Source: Kiloniellaceae bacterium (GTDB lineage: Bacteria; Pseudomonadota; Alphaproteobacteria; Kiloniellales; J153). Taken from it: DNA of 35,929 nucleotides. Positions 1 through 8,036 of the stretch are shown here, piece by piece. The translations under genes were made by a program, and so were the position numbers. The stretch lies in the NCBI GenBank assembly GCA_021776215.1, contig JAJFGI010000393.1, positions 1 to 35,929 on the forward strand, in the 5' to 3' direction. Position 1 is the stretch's first letter; the number at the start of each line of letters is the position of its first letter. The notes beneath the pieces are model-generated. The model was not told where the DNA came from, ran no database searches, and saw only the letters and a list, made by a program, of their open reading frames with translations.

Positions 1-700
1 AGATGTAAAACACGCCGCCTGCGACCGCGAGCAGCATCAACGGCCAGAAGTCTGACAGCACTCCGGAGACGCTGCGCACGGATTGACCGATCCCGGAGAC
101 GCTGTCCGCCGCCTTCTGGATCTGTTCCGACGCCACGCTGATCGTGGCCACTGCGCCAACACCAGTCGCCGTCCAGCCGGTTGTCGACTTGGCCGTGTGC
201 TTTTCGGTGTGTTCCTCGATCGGAGCAGTGATCGGTTCGAAGTCGATCATTCCTGCGGGCGGAGTCGACCACAACGCGCCTTCCGCCGATCGACGGCGCG
301 TCAGCCCACGCAGGACCCGCTTGCCCGCCTTGTTCCAGCGCAGGAGCTGCCTGGGAACACAATCGAAGTCACCGGCGTTCAGCTTGCGCCGCAACGTCGA
401 CTTGGCCAAATTGCCCGGCCCGACGTTGTAACAGAACGACACCAGTGCATCGAACTGGTTCGGGTTCAGCGGAACGGTGATGGATTGCTCGACGGCGCTC
501 TCATACTTCACCAGATCCCGCCGCAGCATTTCTTCAGCTTCCGCCTGGTCGATCGTCAAGCCCGCGACCACGTGCGGTTCACCAGCTGCGGACGTGTGCC
601 CATAGCCGATCGTCCAAACGCCGACCGCGTCCTGATAGGCCTGCAGCTCACACCCTTCAAAGCTCTTGATCAGGGCAATACCTTCGTTGCCTGTACGCAT
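1..700 (-). CDS. Endolysin, GH24 (T4-type) lysozyme with C-terminal membrane segment, partial
   Basis: This gene is absent from the ORF track because its stop lies beyond the window edge. I read it from an ATG at 700 behind a good ribosome site (AAAGGAG, 8 nt). It encodes a peptidoglycan-cleaving muramidase used in host lysis. The N-terminus (SFEGCELQAYQDAVGVWTIG) carries the GH24 catalytic triad: E15, D24 and T30, with the same 9- and 6-residue spacing as E11-D20-T26 of T4 lysozyme. NPNQFDALVSFCYNVG follows, typical of the C-lobe. After about residue 150 comes a linker (PPAGMIDFEPITAPIEEHT) and then a hydrophobic segment (FWPLMLLAVAGGVFYI) that runs to the window edge. That arrangement suggests membrane tethering at the C-terminus, unlike the signal-anchor (SAR) endolysins, which are anchored at the N-terminus. 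It is the last visible gene of the leftward late operon. Confidence 0.93.
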   Translation of the reverse strand, partial: MRTGNEGIALIKSFEGCELQAYQDAVGVWTIGYGHTSAAGEPHVVAGLTIDQAEAEEMLRRDLVKYESAVEQSITVPLNPNQFDALVSFCYNVGPGNLAKSTLRRKLNAGDFDCVPRQLLRWNKAGKRVLRGLTRRRSAEGALWSTPPAGMIDFEPITAPIEEHTEKHTAKSTTGWTATGVGAVATISVASEQIQKAADSVSGIGQSVRSVSGVLSDFWPLMLLAVAGGVFYI

Positions 701-720
701 GGAAAAGTCTCCTTTCGAGT

Positions 721-1077
721 TCAGGCCGCGCCGCGCGCTATCTTGGCCATGATGATTTTGTGAAGTTTTGGACCGACAACGACGCGCTTGCATCCCATGT
801 CGTTCTCCAGCGGCACGACCAGCGCCGTGCCGTCCGGCAGCACGTTCACCAGCAGGACGTCGCCCTTGTAATCGGTCTTTTTCCCGTAACCGTTGTAGGC
901 ATCGAGATAGATGCTGGCCTGGGCACCATCCATGACGATTTGCTTCGCGTTGGGAAACACCACGCGAAACGACAGCTTGAGCGTTGCCAGCGGATAGCAC
1001 TTGCGCTCTTCGGCATGCGCCGGGGTCGCGCCGACCAATGCCAGCACGAGTGCCCCGGCCATGATCAGCCGGTTCAT
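721..1077 (-). CDS. Small secreted protein with signal peptide, function unknown
   Basis: The product has 118 residues. It starts with a clear Sec signal peptide (MNRLIMAGALVLALVGATPAHA), with cleavage expected after AHA. The mature part of about 95 residues is basic and probably beta-rich, with two cysteines (RKCYPL and DMGCKR) that could form a disulfide in the periplasm. The start is supported by AAAGGA 7 nt upstream. The gene sits directly before the endolysin and after a membrane-anchored protein, so a role in lysis or in modifying the envelope of the lysogen is possible, but no family was recognised. It does not look like an Rz1 lipoprotein because there is no lipobox. Confidence 0.75.
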   Translation of the reverse strand: MNRLIMAGALVLALVGATPAHAEERKCYPLATLKLSFRVVFPNAKQIVMDGAQASIYLDAYNGYGKKTDYKGDVLLVNVLPDGTALVVPLENDMGCKRVVVGPKLHKIIMAKIARGAA

Positions 1078-1105
1078 GAGGATGTCCTTTCAGAGTGTTG
1101 GGGAC

Positions 1106-1468
1106 TTAACGACGCTTGGCCGGTTTGGCGGACCCGCTTGAGAACCGCTGGTAGCCCGGCAGGTCATACGGATTCGGACACTTCCAGGATTTGTTGGTCA
1201 GTTCCATGGCAAGGCACAACTCGTGCGCGTCCCGGCGGTGGAAGCCTTCCGGAGATTTACCGACAATCTTGTCGTCCAGCTTGTCGAGGGTCTTGTTGAA
1301 CCGCTCCAGCGTGGTTTTGATCCCGGTGAACTCCGTGGCGACGGTTGTCTTGAAAGCGGACGCCTCCCAGGCGGCGTATACAACAACACCCATGAAGCCC
1401 AAGACCGTAACAATCTTGACGGTTGCGTTCTCTAGCTTGACAGTCGTATTTTCTTGTTTTTCTGTCAT
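1106..1468 (-). CDS. Single-TM coiled-coil membrane protein of the lysis region
   Basis: The ORF track starts this at 1537, but the ATG at 1468 (MTEKQENTTVKLEN) has an AGGGG ribosome site and avoids overlapping the divergent plus-strand gene. The protein has 120 residues: a polar N-terminus, one transmembrane helix (IVTVLGFMGVVVYAAW), a helical coiled-coil-like stretch (FTGIKTTLERFNKTLDKLDD) and a C-terminal part with two cysteines (HELCLAMELTNKSWKCPNP). Position next to the endolysin and the single TM plus coiled coil resemble holin-accessory or spanin-like proteins. This is inference from context; no holin or Rz family motif was recognised. Confidence 0.72.
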   Translation of the reverse strand: MTEKQENTTVKLENATVKIVTVLGFMGVVVYAAWEASAFKTTVATEFTGIKTTLERFNKTLDKLDDKIVGKSPEGFHRRDAHELCLAMELTNKSWKCPNPYDLPGYQRFSSGSAKPAKRR

Positions 1469-1531
1469 GTGTATCCCCTGGACCGCGCGCCGTTTGTTGG
1501 CTCTCCAGCCGCATTGTGGTAAGGCACGTCC

Positions 1532-2131
1532 ATGCACATCCAGGACGGCAAAACTCTATTCATTCCCTTTAAGGGTGACCGCGACTACGTGTCCGGGTCC
1601 GATATCGTTGAGCGCCTGATTGAACTGGCCGGCGCAAACGGCAAGGTTTCGGTCCAGATGCACAAGATGGCCTCACACGGCATCACCGCGTCATGGGTGA
1701 GCAACGCCCAACTCATGACACTCCGCAAGTCCGGTGATCTATGCGGCTTCATGGCCTACACGAACAAGGGCAGCGACGAACGCATTATTGCTGTCGTTGA
1801 GGACAAGACGCGTCCGGTTGAAAGTTCAGTTCCCTTTGACGAAGCCTCCGTTATCGAAGGGCATTCAATTTCAGGCAAGACAATCAGCCAGCCCACGCCC
1901 AGCACCGGCACATTCCTTGAGCGGATTGTCGCCCTGAACAAACGCCTCTTGATTGATACCGCTGGCAAAGCGAAATGGATATTCTGCGGCCTCGATGTCT
2001 GTCACATTCCAGGCGATGCGAACGCGCTCTCAATCGAACACACGGAAACAATCAAAAACTCCATGTTCCAGTCCGCCCTGACCGCCGACAGCGAAGCACT
2101 TGGAACAATTCAATTCGTGAGGCAGGAATGA
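1532..2131 (+). CDS. Hypothetical protein, first gene of a plus-strand moron pair
   Basis: The product has 199 residues and no recognised family. It begins MHIQDGKTLFIPFKGDRDYV and has a mix of predicted strands and helices, no signal peptide and no TM segment. An AAGG lies 7 nt before the ATG. The gene reads against the late operon around it and its base composition looks visibly less GC-rich than the flanking tail and lysis genes. It is divergent from the membrane protein at 1106-1468, 63 bp apart. Its stop overlaps the start of the next plus-strand gene (ATGA at 2128-2131), so the two are probably translationally coupled and act together. Such a cassette between tail fibre and lysis genes is typical of morons expressed in lysogens. 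Confidence 0.8.
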   Translation: MHIQDGKTLFIPFKGDRDYVSGSDIVERLIELAGANGKVSVQMHKMASHGITASWVSNAQLMTLRKSGDLCGFMAYTNKGSDERIIAVVEDKTRPVESSVPFDEASVIEGHSISGKTISQPTPSTGTFLERIVALNKRLLIDTAGKAKWIFCGLDVCHIPGDANALSIEHTETIKNSMFQSALTADSEALGTIQFVRQE

Positions 2132-2418
2132 ACGATATCGTTGAAGGCTTCAAAAATCAGACCTGGCTAATCCGCAGTTACAACGGAACGGACCAAACCG
2201 CTGAGCAACAAATACCCTACGAGGACACAACAGAGGAAAAGGTCATTGAACAACTGGAAGCCATGGCGAAAGAGACTTTGACACCCGAAGAGATCGAACA
2301 GTCGCCCCACCTCTACTCAGCCCGCATAGACGGTGGTGAAGGCAACCGGATAATCATCAGCGCCGGTATGGACCCCCACTTTACAGCCAGCCTCTGGCGA
2401 CAGGACGAACTGCCCTAA
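2128..2418 (+). CDS. Small acidic hypothetical protein, second gene of the moron pair
   Basis: The ORF track gives a start at 1975, but the ATG at 2128 overlaps the stop of the upstream gene as ATGA, which is the likely coupled start. The product has 96 residues (MNDIVEGFKNQTWLIRSYNG...). It is acidic, with a helical segment (EEKVIEQLEAMAKETLTPEE) followed by what look like strands (RIIISAGMDP). It has no signal peptide, TM or recognised domain. The gene ends by overlapping the convergent tail gene by 4 bp. The small size and coupling to a larger partner could fit an antitoxin or accessory subunit, but no sequence feature proves this. Confidence 0.75.
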   Translation: MNDIVEGFKNQTWLIRSYNGTDQTAEQQIPYEDTTEEKVIEQLEAMAKETLTPEEIEQSPHLYSARIDGGEGNRIIISAGMDPHFTASLWRQDELP

Positions 2419-2918
2419 CAAGTGCATTGCTCGAACTCGATTTCCTGATTGTACGGTGACGTGCTGGCGTTGCCTGAGACACCCAAGAGTTGATAATAGA
2501 TATAGCCTGTCGTGTTGCCGTTCAACGCGGTCTGAGTCTGGGATGGCGTAGCATTTCCAAGCGTGAAAGACGAACCAATGTCCGTCCACGAGCTCGCGTC
2601 GTCACTCCCCTGCCATTTCCAAGTGCCATGAGCGAAAGCCCCGTCCTGATACCACTTGGCTTCGGTTATCAGCGTAGACGACGCGAATTGGAATCTTATG
2701 TAAAGACCAGCAACCGCATCCGCTGCACCCCAGAACATTGAATCAGTAGTGTCATTGCCAAATGCGCCGTCTACAAGGTTCGTGACGGAACCCGTCAGTG
2801 ACGCCGTTGTTGTAACCGTGATCGAGCTGGTGCGGTCACCGGTGGCGTAAGCTGGCGTACAATCGCAATCACCACCTGCCGCCGCCGCCCCCGCCATTGC
2901 CCTGTGCGCCATAGGCAT
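2415..2918 (-). CDS. Tail-associated discoidin-like (F5/8 type C-like) carbohydrate-binding protein
   Basis: The product has 167 residues. After a low-complexity N-terminus with a DCDC motif it shows a pattern typical of galactose-binding-like folds: LVDGAFGN, then YIRFQF, ITEAKWYQDG, WKWQGSDDASSWTDIG and YIYYQLLGVSG. These match the way discoidin-type phage domains describe an elevated or exposed binding sheet. It ends in ECTC-like cysteines (EFEQCTC). Its start overlaps the stop of the upstream gene (TAATG). Placed right after the tail fibre genes, it is likely a fibre tip or receptor-binding accessory. The fold assignment is by eye and moderate in certainty. Confidence 0.7.
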   Translation of the reverse strand: MPMAHRAMAGAAAAGGDCDCTPAYATGDRTSSITVTTTASLTGSVTNLVDGAFGNDTTDSMFWGAADAVAGLYIRFQFASSTLITEAKWYQDGAFAHGTWKWQGSDDASSWTDIGSSFTLGNATPSQTQTALNGNTTGYIYYQLLGVSGNASTSPYNQEIEFEQCTC

Positions 2919-3358
2919 TAGCGATTTGCCTTGTAATAGGATACCGCCGCGTCACGAACAGCTTTCAGGTCGGCGTTCGATGAAGTGATAACCCCACCCT
3001 TGTCTTCCTGAGCCTTTGCGATTCCGAACAGGAGCGCCTTCAACTGAGGGGTGTCAATATTGACCCCAGCAACAGCGTCCGCTTCGTCATTCAGTTCCTT
3101 GGTTGTCTTGTCGGTGACCGTATAGACCGACGTCACGCGCTTTTTCTCAACCTTCAGAACCGGGCCTGAGCGCTTCTGTGTTGCGCTGTCAAAGGGCTCA
3201 TAGCCGGTACGGTCTTCCGGCAGCCAGCCGAACGCAACCAGTTCGTCAGACGTGGCCTTGTCCAGCCCGGAAACGTTACGCCACGCCTTTGGCAAAACGC
3301 GCGGTCCTTCGACGATCTTGCCCTTCTCGATCAGAAAATATCGTCCTGTGAGTGCCAT
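2918..3358 (-). CDS. Tail-fibre-associated protein, possible fibre assembly factor
   Basis: The product has 146 residues. The N-terminal part (MALTGRYFLIEKGKIVEGPRVLPKAWRNVSGL) resembles the short domains that begin with a self-description of the fibre and are common in small proteins next to tail fibre genes. The C-terminal half is helical (QLKALLFGIAKAQEDKGG, LKAVRDAAVSYYKANR). It is coupled by TAATG to the fibre gene upstream and to the discoidin-like gene downstream. I infer a chaperone or fibre accessory role from position only; I did not match a named family with confidence. Confidence 0.68.
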   Translation of the reverse strand: MALTGRYFLIEKGKIVEGPRVLPKAWRNVSGLDKATSDELVAFGWLPEDRTGYEPFDSATQKRSGPVLKVEKKRVTSVYTVTDKTTKELNDEADAVAGVNIDTPQLKALLFGIAKAQEDKGGVITSSNADLKAVRDAAVSYYKANR

Positions 3359-5244
3359 TACTGCATATCCAATCCTGCTGGGAAGCCGTACCAGGTTGTT
3401 CCGCCGTCCACTGTGATGAATGTGAGAACGTCAACCCCGGCACTTGTGAGCGTCGGTGGCGTGCCGCCTGCCCAATCGACCGACGCCGGCCAGTTGACCG
3501 TCTGCGAACCACCGTTGGTCAGAATGAGCGTGAAAGAACACCCCTCGTCTGATGCGGTCGGGTTCGAAAACGTGAACGTGGTGGTGCTGGTGTCGACAGT
3601 GCCCGTGACGACGTTGCCCAACGTAAGATCGATATCCTGCGTCCCGCCTCCGATGGAACCGATGGCATTCGTTATCTCGCCGTAGTCCAGGAGATTCGCG
3701 CGCTGGAGCGTGTTATCTGCGAAATTCTGAGCCGCCGACCAGTTTTGCGCTGTGCCGAGCATCGCCGCCCCGGCGGCGGCCACGTTCGTCGCGTCGGTCA
3801 CGTCCGCCGCCGTCTCGATACCCGACAGTTTGGTTTGCTCGGTCGCGCTGAACACCTTGTTTGTCGTGCCGTCCGTGTGATTGTCGGTATCGAAGGTATC
3901 GCCCACGATCGTCTGCGGATCATAGGTCGCCGCCGTCATGTCGCCCGACCCGGCCCCGTCGGCACCCTTGTTGCCGGTCCTGGAGAACTGCAGAGAAAAC
4001 ACACGTGTGTCTGTGAACGTCCCGTTTGACGCCACGTGGGTCAGCGTGACCTTGCGGTAGCCGGTACCGTCCGTCACCGAGCCTGTGACCGTGAACACCG
4101 CCCAGACACTGGCGTCAGTGGTGTCGCGCAGCACCAGCGAGCCCTTGTGGGCCGTGTTGGTGGAATCGTCCCAGGTATCGAGGCAGGCCGACACGTCGCC
4201 GCCGGCATTGTCGAGATTGTCGAAATACCCCTGCGTGACGCTTGCGATCGTGGCGTTGTTCAGGCGAAACGCGCCGGCGCCAGGGTCAGCGTCCGCGGTC
4301 GTTGTCGAATAGGCCTGCAGGATACCCGGGTCGGTGCCGTCCGCGCCCGCCGCACCGGTGGAGCCTGTGTTGCCCGTGTCGCCCTTGTCGCCCGTCGGCA
4401 CGAATTGGACAGCAAAAACGACCCCGTCGCTGAACGTGCCGTTGCTTGCCACATGTGTCAGCGTCGCCTTGCGGTAGCCGGTGCCGTCGGTGATCGAGCC
4501 TGAAACCGTGAAAATCGCGAAGGTGGCCGCCACCACTGTCGAGCGCAGGATGAGGGTTCCCTTGACCGTCGAACTCGAATCGTCCCATGCGTCGATCCAG
4601 GCAGACACGTCGCCGCCGCCCTGCTCTAGATTATCGAAATACCCTTCTGTCGCACTGGCGATGGTGGCGTTGTCCAGCCGGAACGTGCCCGCGCCCGGGT
4701 CCGCGTCGGACGTGGTGGTGGAATAGGCCTGCAGGACGCCCTGCACGCCGTCAGCGCCCGACGCACCGCCCGGCACCAACATCCAGTAAACGGTGTCACC
4801 GGGTGTCGCGGCGTCCGGTTCGTTGTTCAGGTTCGAGTCCTGGAGACTGGCGAAGATATAGGTGTCCCCGCCGTCCACGTGGGTCACCAGGTCGCCGGTC
4901 GAGAAGGTCGTGGCGTTCGACCACGCCGCCTGGGGCGTCAGGCTGACAATATCGGTCTCACCGCCGAGACCAGCGCCCACATAGCGCCAGATCTTCTCGA
5001 ACGTGGGCGAACCGGTGTCGCCGGTATAAGCCCGGACCTTGAACGCCCCGCCGGCCACGTGGACCGCTACGAACCCATCCGTATCGGTGGTAAGCGGCTG
5101 TGTCAGGCTGGCCGTGCCTGCCCGGTCGGAAAAGACAGGCTCGGTCGCGCCGCCAAGTTCGCGGGTGATCTCCACCGAGGCGGACGGCACCACATTGCCC
5201 GCGTCATCCGTCACCTGGATGTTCAGTATCGCCTTTTTCGCCAT
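3358..5244 (-). CDS. Modular tail fibre protein with duplicated module and collagen-like linkers
   Basis: The product has 628 residues. The N-terminus (ILNIQVTDDAGNVVPSASVE) looks like an Ig-like or prealbumin-like attachment domain. Two copies of a module of about 138 residues follow, starting at L171 and L309 (LQAYSTTTSDADPGAG and LQAYSTTTADADPGAG). The first ends in a short Gly-X-Y collagen-like stretch (GDKGDTGNTGSTGAAGADG), and the second ends in a shorter one. The C-terminal part (NVVTGTVDTSTTTFTFSNP ... TLILTNGGSQTVNWP) is a typical small beta-rich domain of phage fibres. The role would be host recognition at the tail tip. The gene is coupled to the hub gene by TGATG. Confidence 0.88.
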   Translation of the reverse strand: MAKKAILNIQVTDDAGNVVPSASVEITRELGGATEPVFSDRAGTASLTQPLTTDTDGFVAVHVAGGAFKVRAYTGDTGSPTFEKIWRYVGAGLGGETDIVSLTPQAAWSNATTFSTGDLVTHVDGGDTYIFASLQDSNLNNEPDAATPGDTVYWMLVPGGASGADGVQGVLQAYSTTTSDADPGAGTFRLDNATIASATEGYFDNLEQGGGDVSAWIDAWDDSSSTVKGTLILRSTVVAATFAIFTVSGSITDGTGYRKATLTHVASNGTFSDGVVFAVQFVPTGDKGDTGNTGSTGAAGADGTDPGILQAYSTTTADADPGAGAFRLNNATIASVTQGYFDNLDNAGGDVSACLDTWDDSTNTAHKGSLVLRDTTDASVWAVFTVTGSVTDGTGYRKVTLTHVASNGTFTDTRVFSLQFSRTGNKGADGAGSGDMTAATYDPQTIVGDTFDTDNHTDGTTNKVFSATEQTKLSGIETAADVTDATNVAAAGAAMLGTAQNWSAAQNFADNTLQRANLLDYGEITNAIGSIGGGTQDIDLTLGNVVTGTVDTSTTTFTFSNPTASDEGCSFTLILTNGGSQTVNWPASVDWAGGTPPTLTSAGVDVLTFITVDGGTTWYGFPAGLDMQ

Positions 5245-7757
5245 CAGTTGATCCTCGATCCTTGGATATCCCCGGCCGCGCCGGAATCAGTCACCCAGCT
5301 GTCGCCGTCGATCGCGGCACCCGCCGCCCCGCCAGCGCCGGGTGAGAAAAACCCCGGAAAGTCGGTACCGGTAGCACCCGCATCGCCGGGGTCGCCGCCG
5401 TCGCCGGCCCCTTCCGGGAAGAACGGATCGCCTGCATGGCCGCCTGCGGTAGCCGTCCCGGGATCGCCGTCCGTGGCGCCTGAACCGCCTGCAGGGCCGC
5501 CGTCACCGGCCACCGTGCCCGCACCGCCGCCGCCGCCGTGACCTGACGTACTCGGGCCCCGGTCGCCGCCGCCACCACCGCCACCGCCGCCCCAGACCTC
5601 GCCGTCCGTAGACACGAGCGTCACCGGGTAATCGACAAAGAGCGCAACACCGCCGGGCGAACCGGCCGTGGGCGGGATGGCAAACGAATTGTTTCCGCCC
5701 TGGCCGCCCTCGCCGCCAGGGCCCTGGATACGGCCATTGACCGTCAGGGTGATCAGCGTGGTGTAAATCGTCAGCGACACACCCGTGCCGGTCGCAGTCG
5801 CGTTCTGGTCGAGTGTGATCTGTGACGATGAATCGACACTCAGAATCTTGGCGCCATCCGGGATACCGGTCCCGGCCACCACCATACCCGCGGCCAGGTC
5901 GCCGGTGTCTTCCGACAGATTTGTGATTACGGCAGACGATGATGTCGTGTCGCCGGTCGCGGAAAGCGTCGTGAATCCTTCCACCGAGAACGCGGGTGCC
6001 GCCGTCGACGTGGCACCAATCACCACGCCGGTCGTCACTGTTGCCGTCACCGTATCCCCGTGGTTCGGGTTGCCGTAGACCGACTGGAACTCGTTGAACA
6101 GGTCGATGTCGTTCTGGCTGATGTCGAAGGTCAGCACGCCCTGCTCCAGGTCAGGGCCCGCTGTAAACAGCACTTCTTCCGCCTCGACCCGGATGCCCGC
6201 CGCCCCCGGCCGCAGGCGCGTGACCTGGATCGAGGCAGGCGACGAGGCTCCTTGCGCGTCCTGAAACGGCCAGCCGGCCAGCCGGTAGCCGCCGGCCAGG
6301 CTCAGATTGTCGGCCTGGGGCCGCAGCACCTCGAAGGCGATGCGGCGTGGCGGGTCGACATACCGCGACAACAGAAGGTCGCCCAGCCGTGTGGCCGAGC
6401 TGCGCCCCGCACTCGGGATCCACGGGCTGTAGACCTGCCGGATCGCCTGTGACCCGTAATTGGCTTCCGCGTCCGTATCGCTGACCTCTTCGACGGATGT
6501 ATAGTTGTCCGGGTCGTCGACGGGTTTAAGCGGATTTTGCTGGTTGAAGAACACCTGCACCCGGCTGACGCGCTTTTCCGGCTGGTCGCGCACTTCCAAG
6601 GTGTCCGTGAGAATGTTGGACTCGTCGAACAGGTCGGCACCGGTGGAGACCGAGCGCAGCACCTGCAGGCCTATTTCCTGGTCCACGTCCGACCACCACA
6701 GCGCCAGCCCCGCGGTCTCGATGACACTCGACACCAGGTCGTTGACCGGCGTCGGCTCGGCAATCAGGCGGGTCAGGACGCGGTTGTAATAGGTCGCGGT
6801 CTCGGTCTGCCAGTCGCTGATCGGGACATAGGCGGACGGCACCGATGCATAGGTTGTCAGCAGATCTTCAATGATGTCGGCCGGATCTTCCGCCGAATAA
6901 TACAGGCAGAGCTGGACCCGGTCGCCCGAGGCGTGGGACGTGGCCTCGGTGTTGAAGGCCGCCCGCGCGTCGATGGTCAGCACGTCCGACGAGCGTGACG
7001 ACACATGCACGATCTCGCCGGCCCCCAGCGCCACGTAGAAATCGGAGCTGGGATAGGACGATCCCGCCCCGGACGGCGACACGGTGACCGACGTGTCGGT
7101 GTCGTTGATCGCCGACTGGATAAAGCCAGGCGACAGGGCCGGCGCCAGGGCACGATCGCCGTCGGCCAGCTTCAGTGGATCCTCCGCGATCAGCACGAAC
7201 GTGCCGGCGGGCAGTGGACCGTCGATCGATTCGCCCACAAACACCCGCTTTTCCATGGCGCCCAGCGCCTCACCCGCCTCGCCGTGGTAGAGATTCACCG
7301 TGCGGTCGCGCACATAAGGGTGGCGCGCCCGGAACTTGCCCCAGTAGGTCCCTTGAGCAATCGGGTCATAGTTCCGGCTTTCCGGGTATTTGTCGTAGTC
7401 GTCGCCCGGATCCGGCCAGGGATGGTCGTCGAACTCGATCCGCGCCGTGGTCCGCAAGCCCAGGTCGCCGCCCAGCGACACCTCGCCAGGTTCGATCTCG
7501 ATCGACCGGATCGAGTGAACCGCCTCGATCGCCGGGTCGAGCCAGGGTGCCGGCACCGCGAACCGCAGGGTCTTGTTGACCGCGGCCAAATTGGCGATGT
7601 CCTGGCACGTCTTGTCGGTGTTGAAGCACTTGAACGCCCCCGTGGGCGTCTCGCCCGTCAGGGTCGCCGTGCAGGGACTGGTGCCGTAGGTCAGCGAGCA
7701 GGCGTCATCGAGCTCCAGCTCGCAATACTGAACGATCCGGGCCACAGCCGACGTCAT
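5244..7757 (-). CDS. Tail hub/tip protein with C-terminal glycine-rich domain
   Basis: The product has 837 residues. The N-terminal region is cysteine-containing (YCELELDDACSLTYGTSPC, CFNTDKTCQDIAN) and resembles the tail-tip proteins that follow the distal tail protein in proteobacterial siphophages. The central region (EDPADIIEDLLTTYASVPSAY, LWWSDVDQEIGLQVLRS) is typical of siphovirus hub proteins that close the tail tube. From about residue 670 the chain changes to a very glycine-rich domain (GPGGEGGQGG, a run of nine glycines, and further GGXGG blocks), like the polyglycine-helix sandwiches of phage adhesins. The protein therefore probably combines hub and receptor-binding functions. The start is an ATG at 7757, just behind the preceding stop. 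Confidence 0.85.
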   Translation of the reverse strand: MTSAVARIVQYCELELDDACSLTYGTSPCTATLTGETPTGAFKCFNTDKTCQDIANLAAVNKTLRFAVPAPWLDPAIEAVHSIRSIEIEPGEVSLGGDLGLRTTARIEFDDHPWPDPGDDYDKYPESRNYDPIAQGTYWGKFRARHPYVRDRTVNLYHGEAGEALGAMEKRVFVGESIDGPLPAGTFVLIAEDPLKLADGDRALAPALSPGFIQSAINDTDTSVTVSPSGAGSSYPSSDFYVALGAGEIVHVSSRSSDVLTIDARAAFNTEATSHASGDRVQLCLYYSAEDPADIIEDLLTTYASVPSAYVPISDWQTETATYYNRVLTRLIAEPTPVNDLVSSVIETAGLALWWSDVDQEIGLQVLRSVSTGADLFDESNILTDTLEVRDQPEKRVSRVQVFFNQQNPLKPVDDPDNYTSVEEVSDTDAEANYGSQAIRQVYSPWIPSAGRSSATRLGDLLLSRYVDPPRRIAFEVLRPQADNLSLAGGYRLAGWPFQDAQGASSPASIQVTRLRPGAAGIRVEAEEVLFTAGPDLEQGVLTFDISQNDIDLFNEFQSVYGNPNHGDTVTATVTTGVVIGATSTAAPAFSVEGFTTLSATGDTTSSSAVITNLSEDTGDLAAGMVVAGTGIPDGAKILSVDSSSQITLDQNATATGTGVSLTIYTTLITLTVNGRIQGPGGEGGQGGNNSFAIPPTAGSPGGVALFVDYPVTLVSTDGEVWGGGGGGGGGDRGPSTSGHGGGGGAGTVAGDGGPAGGSGATDGDPGTATAGGHAGDPFFPEGAGDGGDPGDAGATGTDFPGFFSPGAGGAAGAAIDGDSWVTDSGAAGDIQGSRIN

Positions 7758-7760
7758 GAA

Positions 7761-8036
7761 TCAACGCCCCCCGCAGCCGCCGCGACCACCGCCGCAACCA
7801 CCGCCGGCCGCGCCGCCGATGCGGCCATCACCGCTCGCGACCACCAAATATTCCACATCATCCGGGCCGGATGTGACATCAAACGTGCCGGGCGTGTTGA
7901 AGACGTGCTCCATGCGGAGCGCCGGGTCGGCCACTGAAGGCAGGGCGGCGATAAACGGGCCAACGCCGACAAGCGCGAGCAGGTGTCGTCGATTCATGGC
8001 TGGCCCTGATTTTGTCAAGATACTGTTGGCGGTCAT
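7761..8036 (-). CDS. Small glycine/cysteine-rich protein with export-like N-terminus
   Basis: The product has 91 residues from the ATG at 8036, which overlaps the upstream stop as ATGA. An internal ATG at 7997 with AGGG upstream gives 78 residues beginning MNRRHLLALVGVG, a signal-like sequence with twin arginines. The middle (FNTPGTFDVTSGPDDVEYLVVASG) is the boundary commonly seen before polyglycine adhesin domains of phage tails. What follows is a short tail rich in Gly, Cys and Arg (GGAAGGGCGGGRGGCGGR). It may be a short receptor-binding accessory or the remnant of a longer glycine-rich protein. No family was assigned. Confidence 0.6.
   Translation of the reverse strand: MTANSILTKSGPAMNRRHLLALVGVGPFIAALPSVADPALRMEHVFNTPGTFDVTSGPDDVEYLVVASGDGRIGGAAGGGCGGGRGGCGGR

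Noticed and set aside
1494-1522. Possible promoter TTGTTG-17-TGGTAA for the plus-strand moron pair
   Set aside because: Weak -10 and the predicted start would lie after the ribosome site, so the true promoter is not located.
3950-4740. Repeats considered as a CRISPR array
   Set aside because: They are two long in-frame copies of a tail fibre module, not short direct repeats with unique spacers. No CRISPR array was seen anywhere in the window.
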